This document shows positions 11,501 through 23,427 of a stretch of 64,000 nt of DNA, in pieces; positions within the stretch are counted from its first letter, which is position 1; each line of letters opens with the position of its first letter. This DNA is from Roridomyces roridus (lineage: Eukaryota; Basidiomycota; Agaricomycetes; Agaricales; Mycenaceae): positions 1 through 64,000 of the forward strand of contig JARKIF010000004.1 in NCBI GenBank assembly GCA_029378245.1, in the 5' to 3' direction. Both the position numbers and the translations under genes were made by a program. The notes under the pieces are model-generated. The model searched no databases. It worked only from the letters and a program-made list of their open reading frames with translations, and was not told where the DNA came from.

Positions 11501-12619
11501 CCCATTGTACGGTCACTCTTCTGCGCCTTCTTGTAGATCATGTCGAGATCGTTCTTGTTGAGCTCCTCGCCTTCTTCCACCTCGATTTCCTCCCCATCAC
11601 CCACAATCTCCGTCACCTTCTTCTTTTTGTCCTTGGCCATCTTCTCCAACGCCTCCTGGTGTATCTCCTCATCGGACTTGCGGCCAACAAAGTTGGCGCC
11701 GGCCTGTGGCCGAAGATTGAGGACGTCGAACATTTTGAGGATGGACGCTTTTCGCTCCCGAAGCATCTTTTCGTCCATAGTTTCTGCTCCCTCTGAGAAC
11801 ATTACTTTGGGGCCGTCGTCGGCGTCGTTATTGGCGCGTCGTGTGAAGGCGGCTGGGAGCATGTAGACGTCTGCCGTTACAATGAGCGTCGCGCCCGTCG
11901 ATAATTTCTCTGGACAATCCATCATTTTGCCCCTGAATTCGACGATACCAAGATCGAGGAGTTTCGCCATCCAAGACGAGATATCCTGAGGGAGACGTCC
12001 GAATTCTGACAAGCCGTCAATGTCTGTTCGACCTTATTTAACGACGCTACCAACCGAAACCCCGCGAATTGTACAAACGAACGATATTGTCAGTCTTCTT
12101 GTTGATTTTGGCTTTGGCCGGTTGCTTCAGCATGGCAGCGAGAGACATCTGTTTCTTCCCGTCTCCCGTTTTCTTCTTGGCCACAGGAGCTTTGCCCTTC
12201 GACTCTTCCTTCGGCTCTCGCATAATCTTGACCTCCTCCCCGTTCTTAATGTAACCCTTCCCTGAGACATTTGACCATGCATGCCCAAAGACCATTTCAC
12301 CGACAACCGTCGGCGGAAAGTCTGAGCGAGTCGGGGGTGAGACGCGTCGCTTTTTGGAGGGTCTCTCGCGTGATGGACCGGCCTTGGCCACCATAGGTTT
12401 AAGTTCAGTGTCAGAGTCGTCCGAGATGACGATGGGTCGTTTGCTGGGCTTGTCCTCGTCATCGTCGCTGAAAAGACGCGACGAGGCTCTGGAGGATGGG
12501 GCAGAGCTGGTGGAAGGGCCCTCGGGCTGCATAGAAGGCATGTCTTCGTCCTCGTCGTCTGAGCCGGCGAAGAAGAGCGGGGGAGGAGCGTTCGCGGTGG
12601 GCATTTCTGAATCGGACAT
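8560..12619 (-). CDS. RAD5: DNA repair helicase/ubiquitin ligase RAD5 (HLTF-like)
   Basis: Acts in post-replication repair: polyubiquitinates PCNA and remodels stalled forks in the nucleus. Domain order is diagnostic. An acidic, Ser-rich N-terminus starts at 12619 (MSDSEMPTANAPPPLFF). HIRAN follows (VVGEMVFGHAWS to EFGRLPQDISSWMAKLL, joined across an intron near 12010-12060). Then come the SNF2 helicase lobe with EMGLGKTIMLAALIHTN (Walker A), LIVAPTSLLTQWEAEL and KVVITSYGVLASEH. A RING finger begins CPICTDVMASPMLVPECMH near 9660. The C-terminal helicase lobe has VVVFSQFTSFLDLIQI, LVVSLKAGGVGLN and AVDRVHRIGQDKTVYV. The gene ends IENLKIMFGEDD at 8560. At least eight short introns interrupt it. 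It is divergent from CCT7, with 68 bp between start codons. Confidence 0.93.
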
Positions 12620-12687
12620 GATGGGCGCGTCGAACGCGTCTGTGACTCGCAAAATCAAAAGCGTGACACACCCGTTTCTTCATCGAC

Positions 12688-14566
12688 ATGCAGCGCGGTC
12701 TACCAATGGTGCGCATCCTTGCTCAGCGTGTCGCGCGATGTGCTCAAAAACTCTCATAGCAACCCACCGTCGTCCTCCTCCGGGAGGGCACCGACACATC
12801 TCAGGGAAATCCTCAACTGCTCTCCAACATCGCGGCGTGTCTGGCCATAGCAGAAACTCTGTCCAGCACCCTCGGGCCACGAGGAATGGACAAGCTCATC
12901 GTCTCAGACCGCGGTGAGGCACAGATCACCAACGATGGCGCGACAATCCTCAAACTTTTGGACATTGTCCATCCCGCGGCAAGGACTTTGGTGGACATTG
13001 CTCGCGCCCAGGATGCCGAGGTCGGCGATGGAACGACCAGTGTCGTCCTACTCGCTGCCCAATTGTTAAAGGAAGTCAGAACTTTCATCGAGGAGGGCGT
13101 CAGCCCGCACATTATCATGAAGGGTTTCCGGCAGGCGTCTCAACTGGTACGCGTCATTTCCTGTAGGTTTTGACGAAACCAACCAATTTCCTCAGGCGAT
13201 CGACCGGATAAAGCAAGTGCAGGTAACAGTAGACAAGTCGGATCCCGAGTGCGTTACTTGCAGCTTCACATTTCTTTTTGCTCATTCTCCACAGAAAGTT
13301 CCGTTCTCTGCTATTAAAATGCGCCTCGACCTCCATGTCCTCCAAACTCATCCATTCCGAAAAACCCTTCTTCTCCAACATGGTCGTAGACGCCGTCCAA
13401 TGCTTGGATCAAAACGACCTGGACGAATCACTCATCGGCGTCAAGAAGATCGCGGGTGGTGGCATGCAAGACTCGCTCCTCATCCGTGGAGTTGCATTCA
13501 AAAAGACCTTCACGTACGCTGGTGCCGAGCAGCAGCCCAAATCCTTCCGCAATCCCCTCATCCTCTGTTTGAACGTCGAGCTCGAGCTCAAAGCAGAAAA
13601 AGACAACGCCGAGGTCCGCGTAGATGCCGTCTCGGACTACCAAGCCATCGTCAATGCCGAGTGGGAAATCATCTACCGGAAACTGCAGCTCATCGAGAAA
13701 ACCGGCGCAAAGGTTGTCCTCAGCAAACTCCCGATTGGCGATCTCGCGACACAATGGTTCGCCGACCGCGATATCTTTTGTGCCGGTCGTGTAGCTGCTG
13801 GTGACTTGCGCCGGGTCGTTCAAGCCACCGGTGGCGCTGTCCAGTCGACATGCTCAGACATCCTCCCTGAGCACCTCGGGACGTGTGGCTCGTTTGAGGA
13901 GAAGCAGATTGGTGGCGAGCGGTACAACCTGTTTGAGGACTGCCCGAAATCCAAGACCTGTACCCTCGTTCTCCGTGGTGGCGCGGAGCAATTCATCGAA
14001 GAGGTGGAACGGAGTTTGCACGACGCGATCATGGTCGTGAAGCGTGCGGTTAAAAACGGTGACGTTGTTGCTGGCGGTGGTGCTATCGAGATGGCCCTCT
14101 CTGCTCATATCCGCAAGCACGCGCTGTCCATTCCCGGTAAACAACAACTGGTCATCACCGCGTTTGCCAAAGCTCTCGAGATCATCCCCCGGCAGATTTG
14201 CGACAACGCCGGGCTGGACTCGACGGACATCTTGAACAAGCTGCGGATGAAGCACGCGAATGGGGAGATGTGGGCAGGTGTGGATGTTGACGGCGTGTCG
14301 GGCGTGCGGAACAACATGGATGCGTTCGTCTGGGAGCCTTCGCTGGTGAAGTTGAATGCTATCAGCAGCGCGGCCGAGGCGGCGTGCTTGATTCTCAGCA
14401 TCGACGAGACGGTACGGAATCCTCAGAGTGAAGCGGTATGTGCATGTTTGTCTTTTGATGATCAATCAGGCTCATGTCTTTGCAGCAAAATCCGGGGCCG
14501 CGAGCACCGCCAGGCACGGCTCAGAGGGCTCTGCGTGGGAGGGGGAGAGGCGCCCCTAGGCGGTAA
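12688..14566 (+). CDS. CCT7: Chaperonin CCT/TRiC subunit eta (CCT7)
   Basis: Eta subunit of the cytosolic type II chaperonin that folds actin, tubulin and many WD-repeat proteins. The start may be 12688, or more typically 12706, where the ATG is followed at once by an intron (GTGCGC donor at 12709) and exon 2 reads [16 protein letters not shown]. Type II chaperonin landmarks follow: [29 protein letters not shown], the ATP-binding [61 protein letters not shown] and [13 protein letters not shown]. The eta-specific GIKK-type [12 protein letters not shown] block is present. The last exon adds a Gly/Arg-rich tail ending [10 protein letters not shown]. The frame is intact with five introns. The bidirectional promoter with RAD5 is under 70 bp. 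Confidence 0.95.
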
Positions 14567-14726
14567 CAATCTTGTGATGCCTAGAGAAGAAGAAATTTTG
14601 ATGCCTTCTAACCTCATTCCGAACCTGAATCGCGCAATATTGAATAAATGGTCTGTCGGTGAGTAATCAGAATCTGTGAGATAAAAAGGCCGGGCCGTTC
14701 TTGGATGTGTGTGGTTTCTGCCCCTC

Positions 14727-17158
14727 ATGACTACGTATCTTCCGGACGACCGCCTCTCGAGCGATGGAAGTTTTGACGAGAAGCTCGGTGGTTCTATAAA
14801 CGACCAAAAGCGTCCGCCCTTGGGCACTCCCATCGACCAGGGCTCGACCGGGTTGTTCAGACGAAGGAAAGGACAGGCGCTGGACTTGGACAGTATTGCT
14901 ACGCAGCCCAGCGTCTTTGATGACCCCGTTGGACTCGAGGCGTATCGGCCTCCACCGCAGGTCAGTTGGTTCATGGCACTTTAGCGAGCATTCTTGCTGA
15001 AACGATGACTTTAGTATGAAAATGCTCACCGGTTTGACCCCGATGCAAGATGGACGTGGCGCGAAGAAAAGGTCGGTTAGCATCATTTTACTGGAATTTA
15101 AATTAAACGAAAAATCACAGCGTCTCGTTCGCAAGATTGATCTTAGGATTATGGTCTGGGCCGGTAAATGTCTCGCACCTCCGACCAGGTCCAATCTCAT
15201 CGTTTATAGCGCTCATGTTCTTCGCGTTAGATCTCGATAGAAGTACGCATAATCGCAGTAATCGAGCTCTGTGCTCACCTTACCATAGCAAATCTCTCGC
15301 AAGCCAACACCGACAACTTTTTGGGTGATCTCGGCCTAACGACGGACGACTTTAACTTGGGCAACACCTTGTTCAGGCTGTCGTTTTTGATTGCTGGTAC
15401 TGACTGGCCGCATCTTTTGTCTCAGTTACTGATTTTTTACTAGAACTACCCTCTCAGCTTGTTTCCAAGCGTGTTGGACCAGATAATTGGATTCCCTTCC
15501 AGGTTTGTCGTGACGGCTGCCAATCTCCCACCTTGACTCAAAAAACACTGTCTAGATGATTTGCTGGAGTACGGTCGCATTCAGTCAATTTTGGATAAAG
15601 GGACGGGCGTCTTTCTTGGCGACAAGGTTTCTGCTAGGATTCTTACAAGGAGGTGACTCGTACAGTTTACTCCTGCGCTTCAGATATTGACACAATTCAG
15701 GTTTCATTCCTGATGTGGTCCTTTACTTGTCCTACTACTACACCAAGAAAGAACGTAAGCTGATCAACAAACCAATCATCCGCGTGTTGACCATCTGCAG
15801 TTCCCATTCGCCTCGCTTATTTCTGGGTCTCCAACTACGCATCCCACATCTTCAGCGCCTTCCTCGCTACCGGGATTTTGAAGATGCGAGGTGTCCATGG
15901 GAAGGCTGGGTGGCGGTATCTTTTCCTTCTTGAGGGGTGCCTCACTCTGGCTATTGGACTGGGCTCTTGTGTGATGATGCCTGTGGGTCTCTTCTACTCG
16001 TGCATCTCGACTAAAGCTCATCTTACATAAAAGCCTGGTCCCACTCAGACCAAGCACAAGTATCTGAGACCGAATGGCTGGTTTGACGAGCGGTATGTTC
16101 TTTAGCATTTCAAGGCGACACGCTAACGGTCCCACAGTGAAGAGACAATCATGGTCAACAGGGTGTTGCGAGATGACCCGTCTAAGTCAGATATGCACAA
16201 CCGGGAAGGATTGTCGCCAATGAAGATCTTCCAAGCCCTGAAGGACTGGCGACTATGGCCACTCTACTGCCTTGGTCTCGTTCATATGAGTAAGGACTAT
16301 ATATTGGTTCTCGATATCTTGCTTATCCAGAATACAGTCCCCACCGGTCCTCCTCAGGTCTACCTGACTCTCTCACTCAAGAATCTCGGCTTCACGACAA
16401 CGCAATCCAACCTGCTCGTCATCCCATCTACCGTCCTAGGATTGCTGATGCTCCTATTCACGGCGTATCTAAGCGAGATAATCAATAGTCGTGTCGTTGC
16501 GACGATTATCCTCCAAATCTGGGCACTCCCGCTCCTGATCGCGCTCTACACTTTCAACAAATCAACCTCACAATGGGTCTACTACGCTGTAATCACTCTG
16601 GTTACTGGCTTTCCCGTACGCTCCCCATCCCTCCAGCCTCTAGTTTCTGATCCACTGGCAGTACGTCCACCCGATCCAAGTCGCATGGGCCTCCCGCAAC
16701 TCGTATTCGGTGCGAACGCGCACCGTGTCAGCTAGCTGCTACAACATGTTCGTGCAAGCGGGAGCCATCGTCTACGTCCGTGCACATCTTCATCTTGCTC
16801 AATCCTTGACTTACCCTGATTCCAGGCGAATATTTACCGGACTGATGATAAGGTGAGATATCTCGTTTACCCAACACTTACGAGCTGCTGACCATCGTAT
16901 AGCCTTTATGTGAGCGAATCTTCCCGGAAGCCATCATCCTCTAAACGGTCTTTTCTAGACAAACGAGGAAACAAAGCCCTCATCGGGATCTGTTCCATGA
17001 ACATCGTGTTGTACATCGGCACATTCTTCTTCTACCGTGCGATCAACAGATCGCGGGACAAGAAGTGGAATTCGTGGACGAAAAAGGAGCAACAGGAATA
17101 TATCGAGACTACGAAGGACGTGGGCAACGAGCGGCTAGATTTCCGTTTCGCATATTAG
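14727..17158 (+). CDS. MFS transporter, anion:cation symporter (Dal5/Tna1-like) family
   Basis: A 12-span major facilitator of the fungal ACS group, which imports organic anions and vitamins (allantoate, nicotinate, biotin and similar); the substrate cannot be read from sequence. The start at 14727 gives an N-terminal cytosolic region with [17 protein letters not shown]. Then come KIDLRIMVW, the [20 protein letters not shown] loop, [17 protein letters not shown] and [18 protein letters not shown], followed across an intron by the ACS motif [14 protein letters not shown] central loop [16 protein letters not shown] precedes the second half. The C-terminal tail is hydrophilic ([20 protein letters not shown], ending LDFRFAY). 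More than ten short introns interrupt it. Its last 30 codons or so are partly duplicated at 18255-18345, beyond the inserted H1b gene. Confidence 0.85.
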
Positions 17159-17160
17159 TC
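17063..17160 (+). repeat. Transporter 3' end, left direct repeat flanking H1b
   Basis: The terminal coding segment of the MFS gene, from the codons for [10 protein letters not shown] to the stop, recurs in degenerate form at 18255-18345 in the same orientation. The shared blocks include AATTCGTGGAC and a block beginning ACGAGCGGCTAGATTTCCG. The two copies bracket H1b. Confidence 0.8.
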
Positions 17161-17229
17161 TGCTTTGAATGCCAAGCCGGAAACTGTGTGCGACTGTTTG
17201 GCAATTGGCATTTCAGCTGCGCCACCGCC

Positions 17230-18247
17230 ATGTCTTACCTACGGAGAGTGGAAAACTGTGCAAACGACTATCTTCTGAAGCAAATACCGAACTGGCTTGC
17301 CTCCTATCGTCCGCATACACAGGAAACCTCTGTCTGTGCTGCCCTTTCTTCGTCAGCCTTTGTCTCATACTGTGTCCCAGCACATCTCGCTCAATGCACT
17401 ACTCCTCGAATTCGACCAAGTGGCTGAAACGGGTCGCGAGGCTTTTGTTCACTTGGTCAATCTCTCAGATCGTGTCTCTCGGACGGACGTTCGATTATTC
17501 TCTGAACGCGGAAAATTCATCGACACCTTGAACCCACTTTATGAGGCGTATTTGAATCTCGTGAGGGCCGCCACCAGCGCTCACGCAGCCTGCGCCGAGT
17601 ACCTCTTTTTTCTTCGAAAGATGCGTCGGGAAGGTCCGGATTCTGTACCCCCTCTGCAGATTGACCAGGTCCTCGTGGCTTTCAGTCGCTGCGTGCAACA
17701 GATGAGTGGCCACGCGGCGGAAATCAACACTCAGTGGAAGGCTACCACAGAGGCTTTGCATGTCGTAGTCAAGTCTTACTGCATCCGCCCTTCACTGGTT
17801 TCAGTTTTGAAGTGGGTCGACTCTCGCAATGCCGTTCGACTGGACCTCCCCAACCTCCTCGACGCGCTGCCAGAGATAATGCAAAAGTCCACGGACGGAC
17901 TTGTCAAGTACCTTTCGGCGTACGGAAAATTGGAGGAAGCTCTGAACCGAGTCGAACAGAGCAGGCGAGACGGGACCGAGTCACTTGGATCGAAATCCGA
18001 TTTTGACATCGCCCTTTTTGGAATGCTTCACCTCGACACGGCTGTAATCCGCTATCGAGCGTGTTTGCTAATCGCAGCCTGGTGGACCGTCGACAGAATC
18101 ATGGTCAACGACGCAACAATGAGCTCTACACCTCTTCGGGTACTTTTTTGGAAGGAGAAGGGTTTTTTGCTGACGTATTGCGGAATGAGGACTCCGCCGT
18201 GGCTCTGGAATTACGAGCATCAAATTCTCACTAGACGCGACAGGTAA
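17230..18247 (+). CDS. H1b: unrecognised helical protein, H1 family
   Basis: Paralogue of H1a with the same two-exon plan: 17230-17331 and 17381-18247, intron 49 nt with a less usual GTCTGT donor, 322 residues. Exon 2 begins HISLNALLLEFDQVAETGRE. Conserved helical blocks are LFSERGKFIDTLNPLYEAYL, CAEYLFFLRK, LVAFSRCVQQM, RLDLPNLLDALPEIMQKSTD and HLDTAVIRYRACLLIAAWW. No membrane span, signal peptide or catalytic motif is recognised. It follows the MFS gene in the same direction with the start 71 bp after that stop, and is flanked by duplicated transporter 3' ends. The frame is intact. I judge it a functional gene of unknown role, placed here by insertion. Confidence 0.75.
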
Positions 18248-18254
18248 TACTACG

Positions 18255-18345
18255 TAGTGCAATTCGTGGACCAACAAGAATATTTATCGAGACGACAACG
18301 AGCGGCTAGATTTCCGCTTTGCATCTCAGTTTGTGCTAAGGCTGC
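18255..18345 (+). repeat. Degenerate duplicate of transporter 3' end (right direct repeat)
   Basis: It begins eight bases after the H1b stop codon. It matches 17063-17160 with about 10-base and 9-base gaps plus substitutions; the last conserved block spans the position of the transporter stop codon, which is changed here. It is not coding. Confidence 0.75.
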
Positions 18346-18803
18346 GTTAGCCATGCTGTGTAGATACGAGAATCGGCAGGCAGAGGGTACTAACTGCAGG
18401 CAATTCAAACGGAAACAGTGGGTCAGAGTGGGTCTCATTCAGGTAGTGAGCAAGCCGAGAGAAACAAGCAATCACTGTGATTTCAACGATATCCATTGGC
18501 CTGTATGCGGCTTACAACAAGGCTATGTACTGTACTCTAACCGAGAAGAATAAACAAAATAAGATACTTGAGAAGTTCCAGGATTGATGATTGTGAGACG
18601 TAGAAAAGAAACGAAAGGGAACGTGGATCCTGACTATGATGATGATTGATGCGATGAGAGAGACAGCAGCAAGGAGAGTGGAATGCAAAAATGCTAGCAG
18701 AAGGGAGTGTGCGATGCAATGCGATGCGATGAGATGGAGGAAGAAGAAATGGTCGTAAAGGAGCGTGGCAGGATCGGTCGTCGTAAACAAAGGGAAGTGC
18801 TGT
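18346..18803. other. Intergenic, no gene seen
   Basis: About 460 bp between the H1b insertion and the 3' end of the methyltransferase gene. It holds a GATGC/GATGA-rich low-complexity patch near 18710-18740. I see no coding potential or RNA gene. Confidence 0.5.
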
Positions 18804-21800
18804 CTAGAGCGCCTCCTTGACGGCACTAAAGACGCGGAACGTCCGTACGTGGGGGAGGTCATACCGACCAAACGGATGCGGGTCACCCTCGCTCGACTCT
18901 GGCAATGCAGGAGTCCGAGGCGGGATCGCATGAAACGCACTCCGCGCCGAAACTGGCGTCGGCATATCCAGATCCCACGATTCCGCTTCGCTCTCGGCAT
19001 CCAGACGACCCTCGGGCAGGTCAGGCCAGTGGAATCGTCGGCGGCGGAAGCTGCAAATCAAACAATATCAGCAACTATTTTCTCTAGAAAAAGGCGCAAG
19101 AAAACTCACCACTCGTACTCCCACAACGCATCCTCAAACTCCTCATCAGAAACCATCCTCTCCCCAGTCTCAGGGTCCAGGAAATTCCCAATATACTCGC
19201 CCAAAGCCGCCTTGCACCCAAGCAGAGTCTGCATATGCTTGGTCGTGTGCATCTCCAACTCCACAGGCGCTAGCGGAATCAGGGTCGCAGGCCACAAAAG
19301 CAATCCAGGATGCTGTACAAGCCCTTCTGAGCCCCGAGACGGGAAAACACCCGTCGCTGACCATTTACCCGAGGAAGCCGTCGACTTTACAGACAGAGCA
19401 GAAGAAGTAGACCCGCCACGCGTGTGTGCATGCTTAAGAGCAGTAGGCGTTGTCCGTGTCTGTGGTTCTGCTGGGGGAAACACCATGCTGAGCTGCGTGA
19501 CAGTCCGAGAGGCCGTGATGGTCCTTGAGCTGCTGGCCGGCGTAATCGTCTTCTGCGTCGCCGAAGGCGCAAGCAAAGAGCGCTCCTCCTCCTCAGGCGG
19601 CGCGTCCCACTCGCTCGGCGGAACCCAAGTCGACAAGCCTCGGCCCGTATTACCAAGTGAAGGTCGAACAAGGGGAACAGGGGGTGGCGCTGACGTCTCG
19701 GAGTGATCCGAATCCGAACCGCCAGGAGACAAAAGATCCTCCTCGTCGCTCTCCACAGGACTGTCCCAGAGCGTCGGCCTGCGCCTTATCGTCGGAGGCG
19801 GCATCGCACCTGCCCCACCAACGATGCCCAACCGCTCCGCAGCCTTGGCACTCAACCCTTGTGGGATCGGCGTGTCCAGGGCTCGTTCCTTGTCCTTCTC
19901 CCGATCGCGCTTGTCCTTGTCCTTGTCCCTCTCTTTCTCCGCAGCAACCTTCGACTTCCGCTCCCTCCTTTCCTCCTTGACTTCTTTGATCCCCCTCAAC
20001 TTTACGCCCTTCTTTTCCTCACACCCAACCGGCGCAAGCTTCAGATGCAGAGTCTTGCAATCCTCAACCCTCTGCTTCCCAAACACCCTCTCCAGCAACG
20101 GTAAGGCAACCTCTCCTGCACGAGGATTAACACCAAGTTTCGACGACAACATCCTCGTGTAAATCCGCTCCAGATCTACCGACGCCGTGGCCTTGTCACT
20201 CCACGGACCCTTTGTCATCGGTGCGATGTTAAAGTCGTCGAATACAGGAGTTTCTGGGGCGCTAAACGGAAAGTTGGAGGTGGTGGCAGACACGGGTGTC
20301 ATGGGCGCTGAGGAGGACCGGGATATGATGGATGGAGGTCCCCGTGGAGGTACCGGGGTGAGTGGCATTTCACTCTCGCTTTCATCAACCCTAACCTCCA
20401 CAGTCGCAAGCTGTTCCAACGCCGGCGGAATTGCGATGACAAGATGATCTATTCCGCTGAACGGACGGTGATGAATCGGCTCGAAATGCAGCTGCGGCGG
20501 CGTGCCCTCGAATTTCTTGAACTCGCGAGATCCCCGTTCAGAAGCATCGCCAACGAGTGTTGATGCCGTATCAGCAAACGAGGATCGCTCAGAAGCACTG
20601 TCGGGGGTGGGCAAAAGCACGACCTCGTCATCACTGGTCTCTGGCGGAGTGTCGAGTGAAGACGACCCATCATCCTCGTCGTCGGAAGAATCAAAGAAGC
20701 CCGACGACTCGGGAGTCGGTGGCGGTGGGCGAGGCGTGCTCGGCGACAGCAACGGATGCGTTGAAACACCAGGTGTTAACTCCGAGGGGATGTCGTCATC
20801 GAGTTCCTCGGCGGGGACATCGCCATACGGGAAGAACGTATCGTCGTAGATGAGTTCAATCCGTCCGCCAGGTACGAGTACGCGTCGGACCTCACACAGG
20901 ACGCTTTCCCATTGATGCTGTGGAATCGCCAGTTGGAGGTTGGCCATCCGAACGAGTTCAAACTGGGAGTCGGGGAAGGGGAGTGGGCAGAGGAGAAAGT
21001 CGCCACGGACGACGCGGACGTTGGGAATGGAGCCGTCGGTCAGGGCTGGGGCGGCCACATCGACGAGGTCAAAGCCAATGAATTGTGTGGCACGCCATGT
21101 TCGGGCAGCGTCGAGAAGCCAAATGCCTGCACCGCATCCAAGGTCAAGGACGCTGGCGGGTGGCTGGGCACTGGTGTAGAAGACCGGAGAGCCATCGGGT
21201 GCGAGCCGACGAAGCAAGTGATGCGTTGCCCGTTCGCTAGCGTTTCGGTTAAAAAAATTGGACCCGTGCCACCAAAAAAGCAGACGCACCTTTGGAGAAC
21301 TACTGGATCGTAGGCTTGGGGATATGGGACATCGGGATACGGGTGAAGTTTGGTCTTGTAGCGAGTACGCCACGCGCTCTTCTTGACGAAGCGGCGGCGA
21401 GTCGCGCTCTGGTCCTCGTCGGGCTCGCTGCTATCCTCCTCTTCCTCGGGTGACGGTGGCTGACTTTCATCGGGAAGTGAGAGTGTCGGAGGGGCCGTGC
21501 CCGAGGACGACGACGAACTGGTGCTCCGTGACGAAAGGACGAGCTCGTCGGGCTGGGGGCTGGATGAACCGGAAATGAGGGTGGCCAAGGACACCTTCTT
21601 TCGTAGCTTTCCGAAGCGGCTGGAGGGTCGACCGTCCGGGGACGGTGCGCGTATACTGTGCATATCTGTATTATTCCGTTCTCTGCGCAACTCTCGCTCG
21701 CGCTCCTTGTCCTTGGGCGTTTTGGTGAAGCCAAAGGTCATGCCTGCAGACATGGAGCGAGAAATCATAGACGGGGGGCGCAGGTTTGCGCTGGGGGGTG

Positions 21801-21915
21801 GTGGGTTTAGTCGGGATAGTCTGTAATGGGGCTCTGGGCTCGTAGCGGAAAGGCGTGGAGAGTCCTGGACGAGGGGAGACGACGAGGACAATGAACGCGG
21901 GCCCATGGCCGCCAT
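18804..21915 (-). CDS. Large SAM-dependent methyltransferase-domain protein
   Basis: Three exons: 21915-21290, 21236-19109 and 19050-18804 (introns about 53 and 58 nt), giving a protein of about 1,000 residues. The first 200 residues are Ser/Pro-rich and disordered, ending KTKLHPYPDVPYPQAYDP. After the first intron comes ERATHHLLRRL and then a class I Rossmann methyltransferase core: motif I VLDLGCGAGIWLLDAAR, motif II acidic turn FIGFDLVD, VRVVRGDFLLCPLPFPDSQFE, and LVPGGRIELIYDD. The C-terminal half is low complexity with Glu/Lys/Arg/Asp repeats. It also includes LERIYTRMLSSKLGVNPRAG, a conserved-looking helical region. The last exon ends RTFRVFSAVKEAL. The substrate is unknown. The long antisense open frames here are shadows. 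Confidence 0.82.
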
Positions 21916-23427
21916 TGTTGCTAGGAGGGTGGCTCTGGGACCACTAGAAGTGTAGATAGACGATGGGAGAACGGAAAGTAGCAGTTGGTGCTAAGCGGCT
22001 TTTTGCTCCTATTGGAAATTCCAAAGATTGCTTGATCCCATTCACGCGGAATCCATTTTCGGGTACAAAGGGAGAGTACAGAAAAAGACACAAAGGGCAC
22101 AAAGCGCGATACTACTATTCAATCCTCATCTCGTCGCGGTGGGGGTCCGCAAGGCTGGAGCATTTTCTGAAAACATGTCAATTGGAGACTCTGAGACCTT
22201 TCAGCGTAACACACCTCTGTCATCTCAAACCTGATGCGGCCCAGGGACTCGCCGTCTGCGATTGCCAAGTAAGACGTGAGTGTGGGGTGCCCTACGATCG
22301 ACGCGAGCGTGTCCCGGTGCTGATGCGTCACCCAATCGCTACCCAACAAATTAAGACTGCCCGGTAAAGCCCAGTAGACGAACGCACTACTTGGAAATAT
22401 CCGCATGGCCTACGGGGCTTTAGTTTACCGATAGCTCGTAGAATAGAAAAACACCCACCGGTTCCGGTATACCGTGCATGGACTAGAATAAGACCAGTGA
22501 GAGTGGTCCTGGCGAGAAAAAGCAAGACTCACGGTGCTCGAGCTGTGTGTTGGCCGTATATCTGAGTTCCGAGGCCTGTGGGTCGTGTCAGCGCGAGCCT
22601 CTCCGACGCGAACAACGTCGAGAACGCACCATGACTGAGAGCAATATTTGTGCATCTTTGCCTCCGTCCTCCGACATCCGATTATGGGTTCATTCTTCTC
22701 TCCCAACCGGCCCTCCGATAGGTTTCATATGCAGGCAAATTGGCGCCATGGCGAAGAGGAGTCGACTACTACCACCACTTTTTTCAATTCAAGAAACCCG
22801 ATCTCTACAGTTTGACGTCCGGGCTAATCCAGCTATGGTTTCATCATCTAGCCATCTCTCTCCGTAGTCTACGCTGTACAGCCTCGAAGCGGGTAGCAAT
22901 ATACCAGCATACTCCGGCGGCGGTCTCTTTATTGCGGGGCCTGATCGGTTGCACCTACAAAGCAACGACCGGAATACCAAGATGTCTAAATCTCTTCGCC
23001 TCGGCGGTGGTTCTGTGAAGGCGGAAGGACGGCGCAGCAACTCTCTGCGGCCGCTCTGAGTCCAGAGATTCAGCAAGACGAGGGTCCTTACATCAACGGT
23101 ATACATTACTCAATTAATGCGGAACTTCTTCTGATTTACGCGGCTAGTACTCTGGCTTTGAAGCCTTGGTCTGGGCCGCCTCTTGAACTGACGAAGAGCG
23201 CCCGTTTTTCGCGACTCATTTCATTTTAAAAAAGGCTCTATAACGCGTCCCAAGCAAAAATCCAACTACTACAAACTCGATCGCGTCTTCAACTGGACAG
23301 AGAAGACCCAGAGAAGGTTATGGGCTACGTACTGGCCTGCGTGCGACCTTGGCAAATGGTGCCATGCAGAGCTCAGATATATGGCCCATCTTCGCCCCTC
23401 ATCGCTCTCGTTCGCAAGTATAGCTCA
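21916..23427. other. Long intergenic region, no gene supported
   Basis: About 1.5 kb between divergent genes. Short open frames exist on both strands but none shows recognisable protein sequence, a convincing splice pattern or codon bias. An in-frame upstream extension of the sulfotransferase gene to 23320 is possible. No tRNA or repeat seen. Confidence 0.45.

Noticed and set aside
18765..19706. 313-codon plus-strand open frame
   Set aside because: Antisense to the methyltransferase-domain gene, whose motifs and splice sites are clear.
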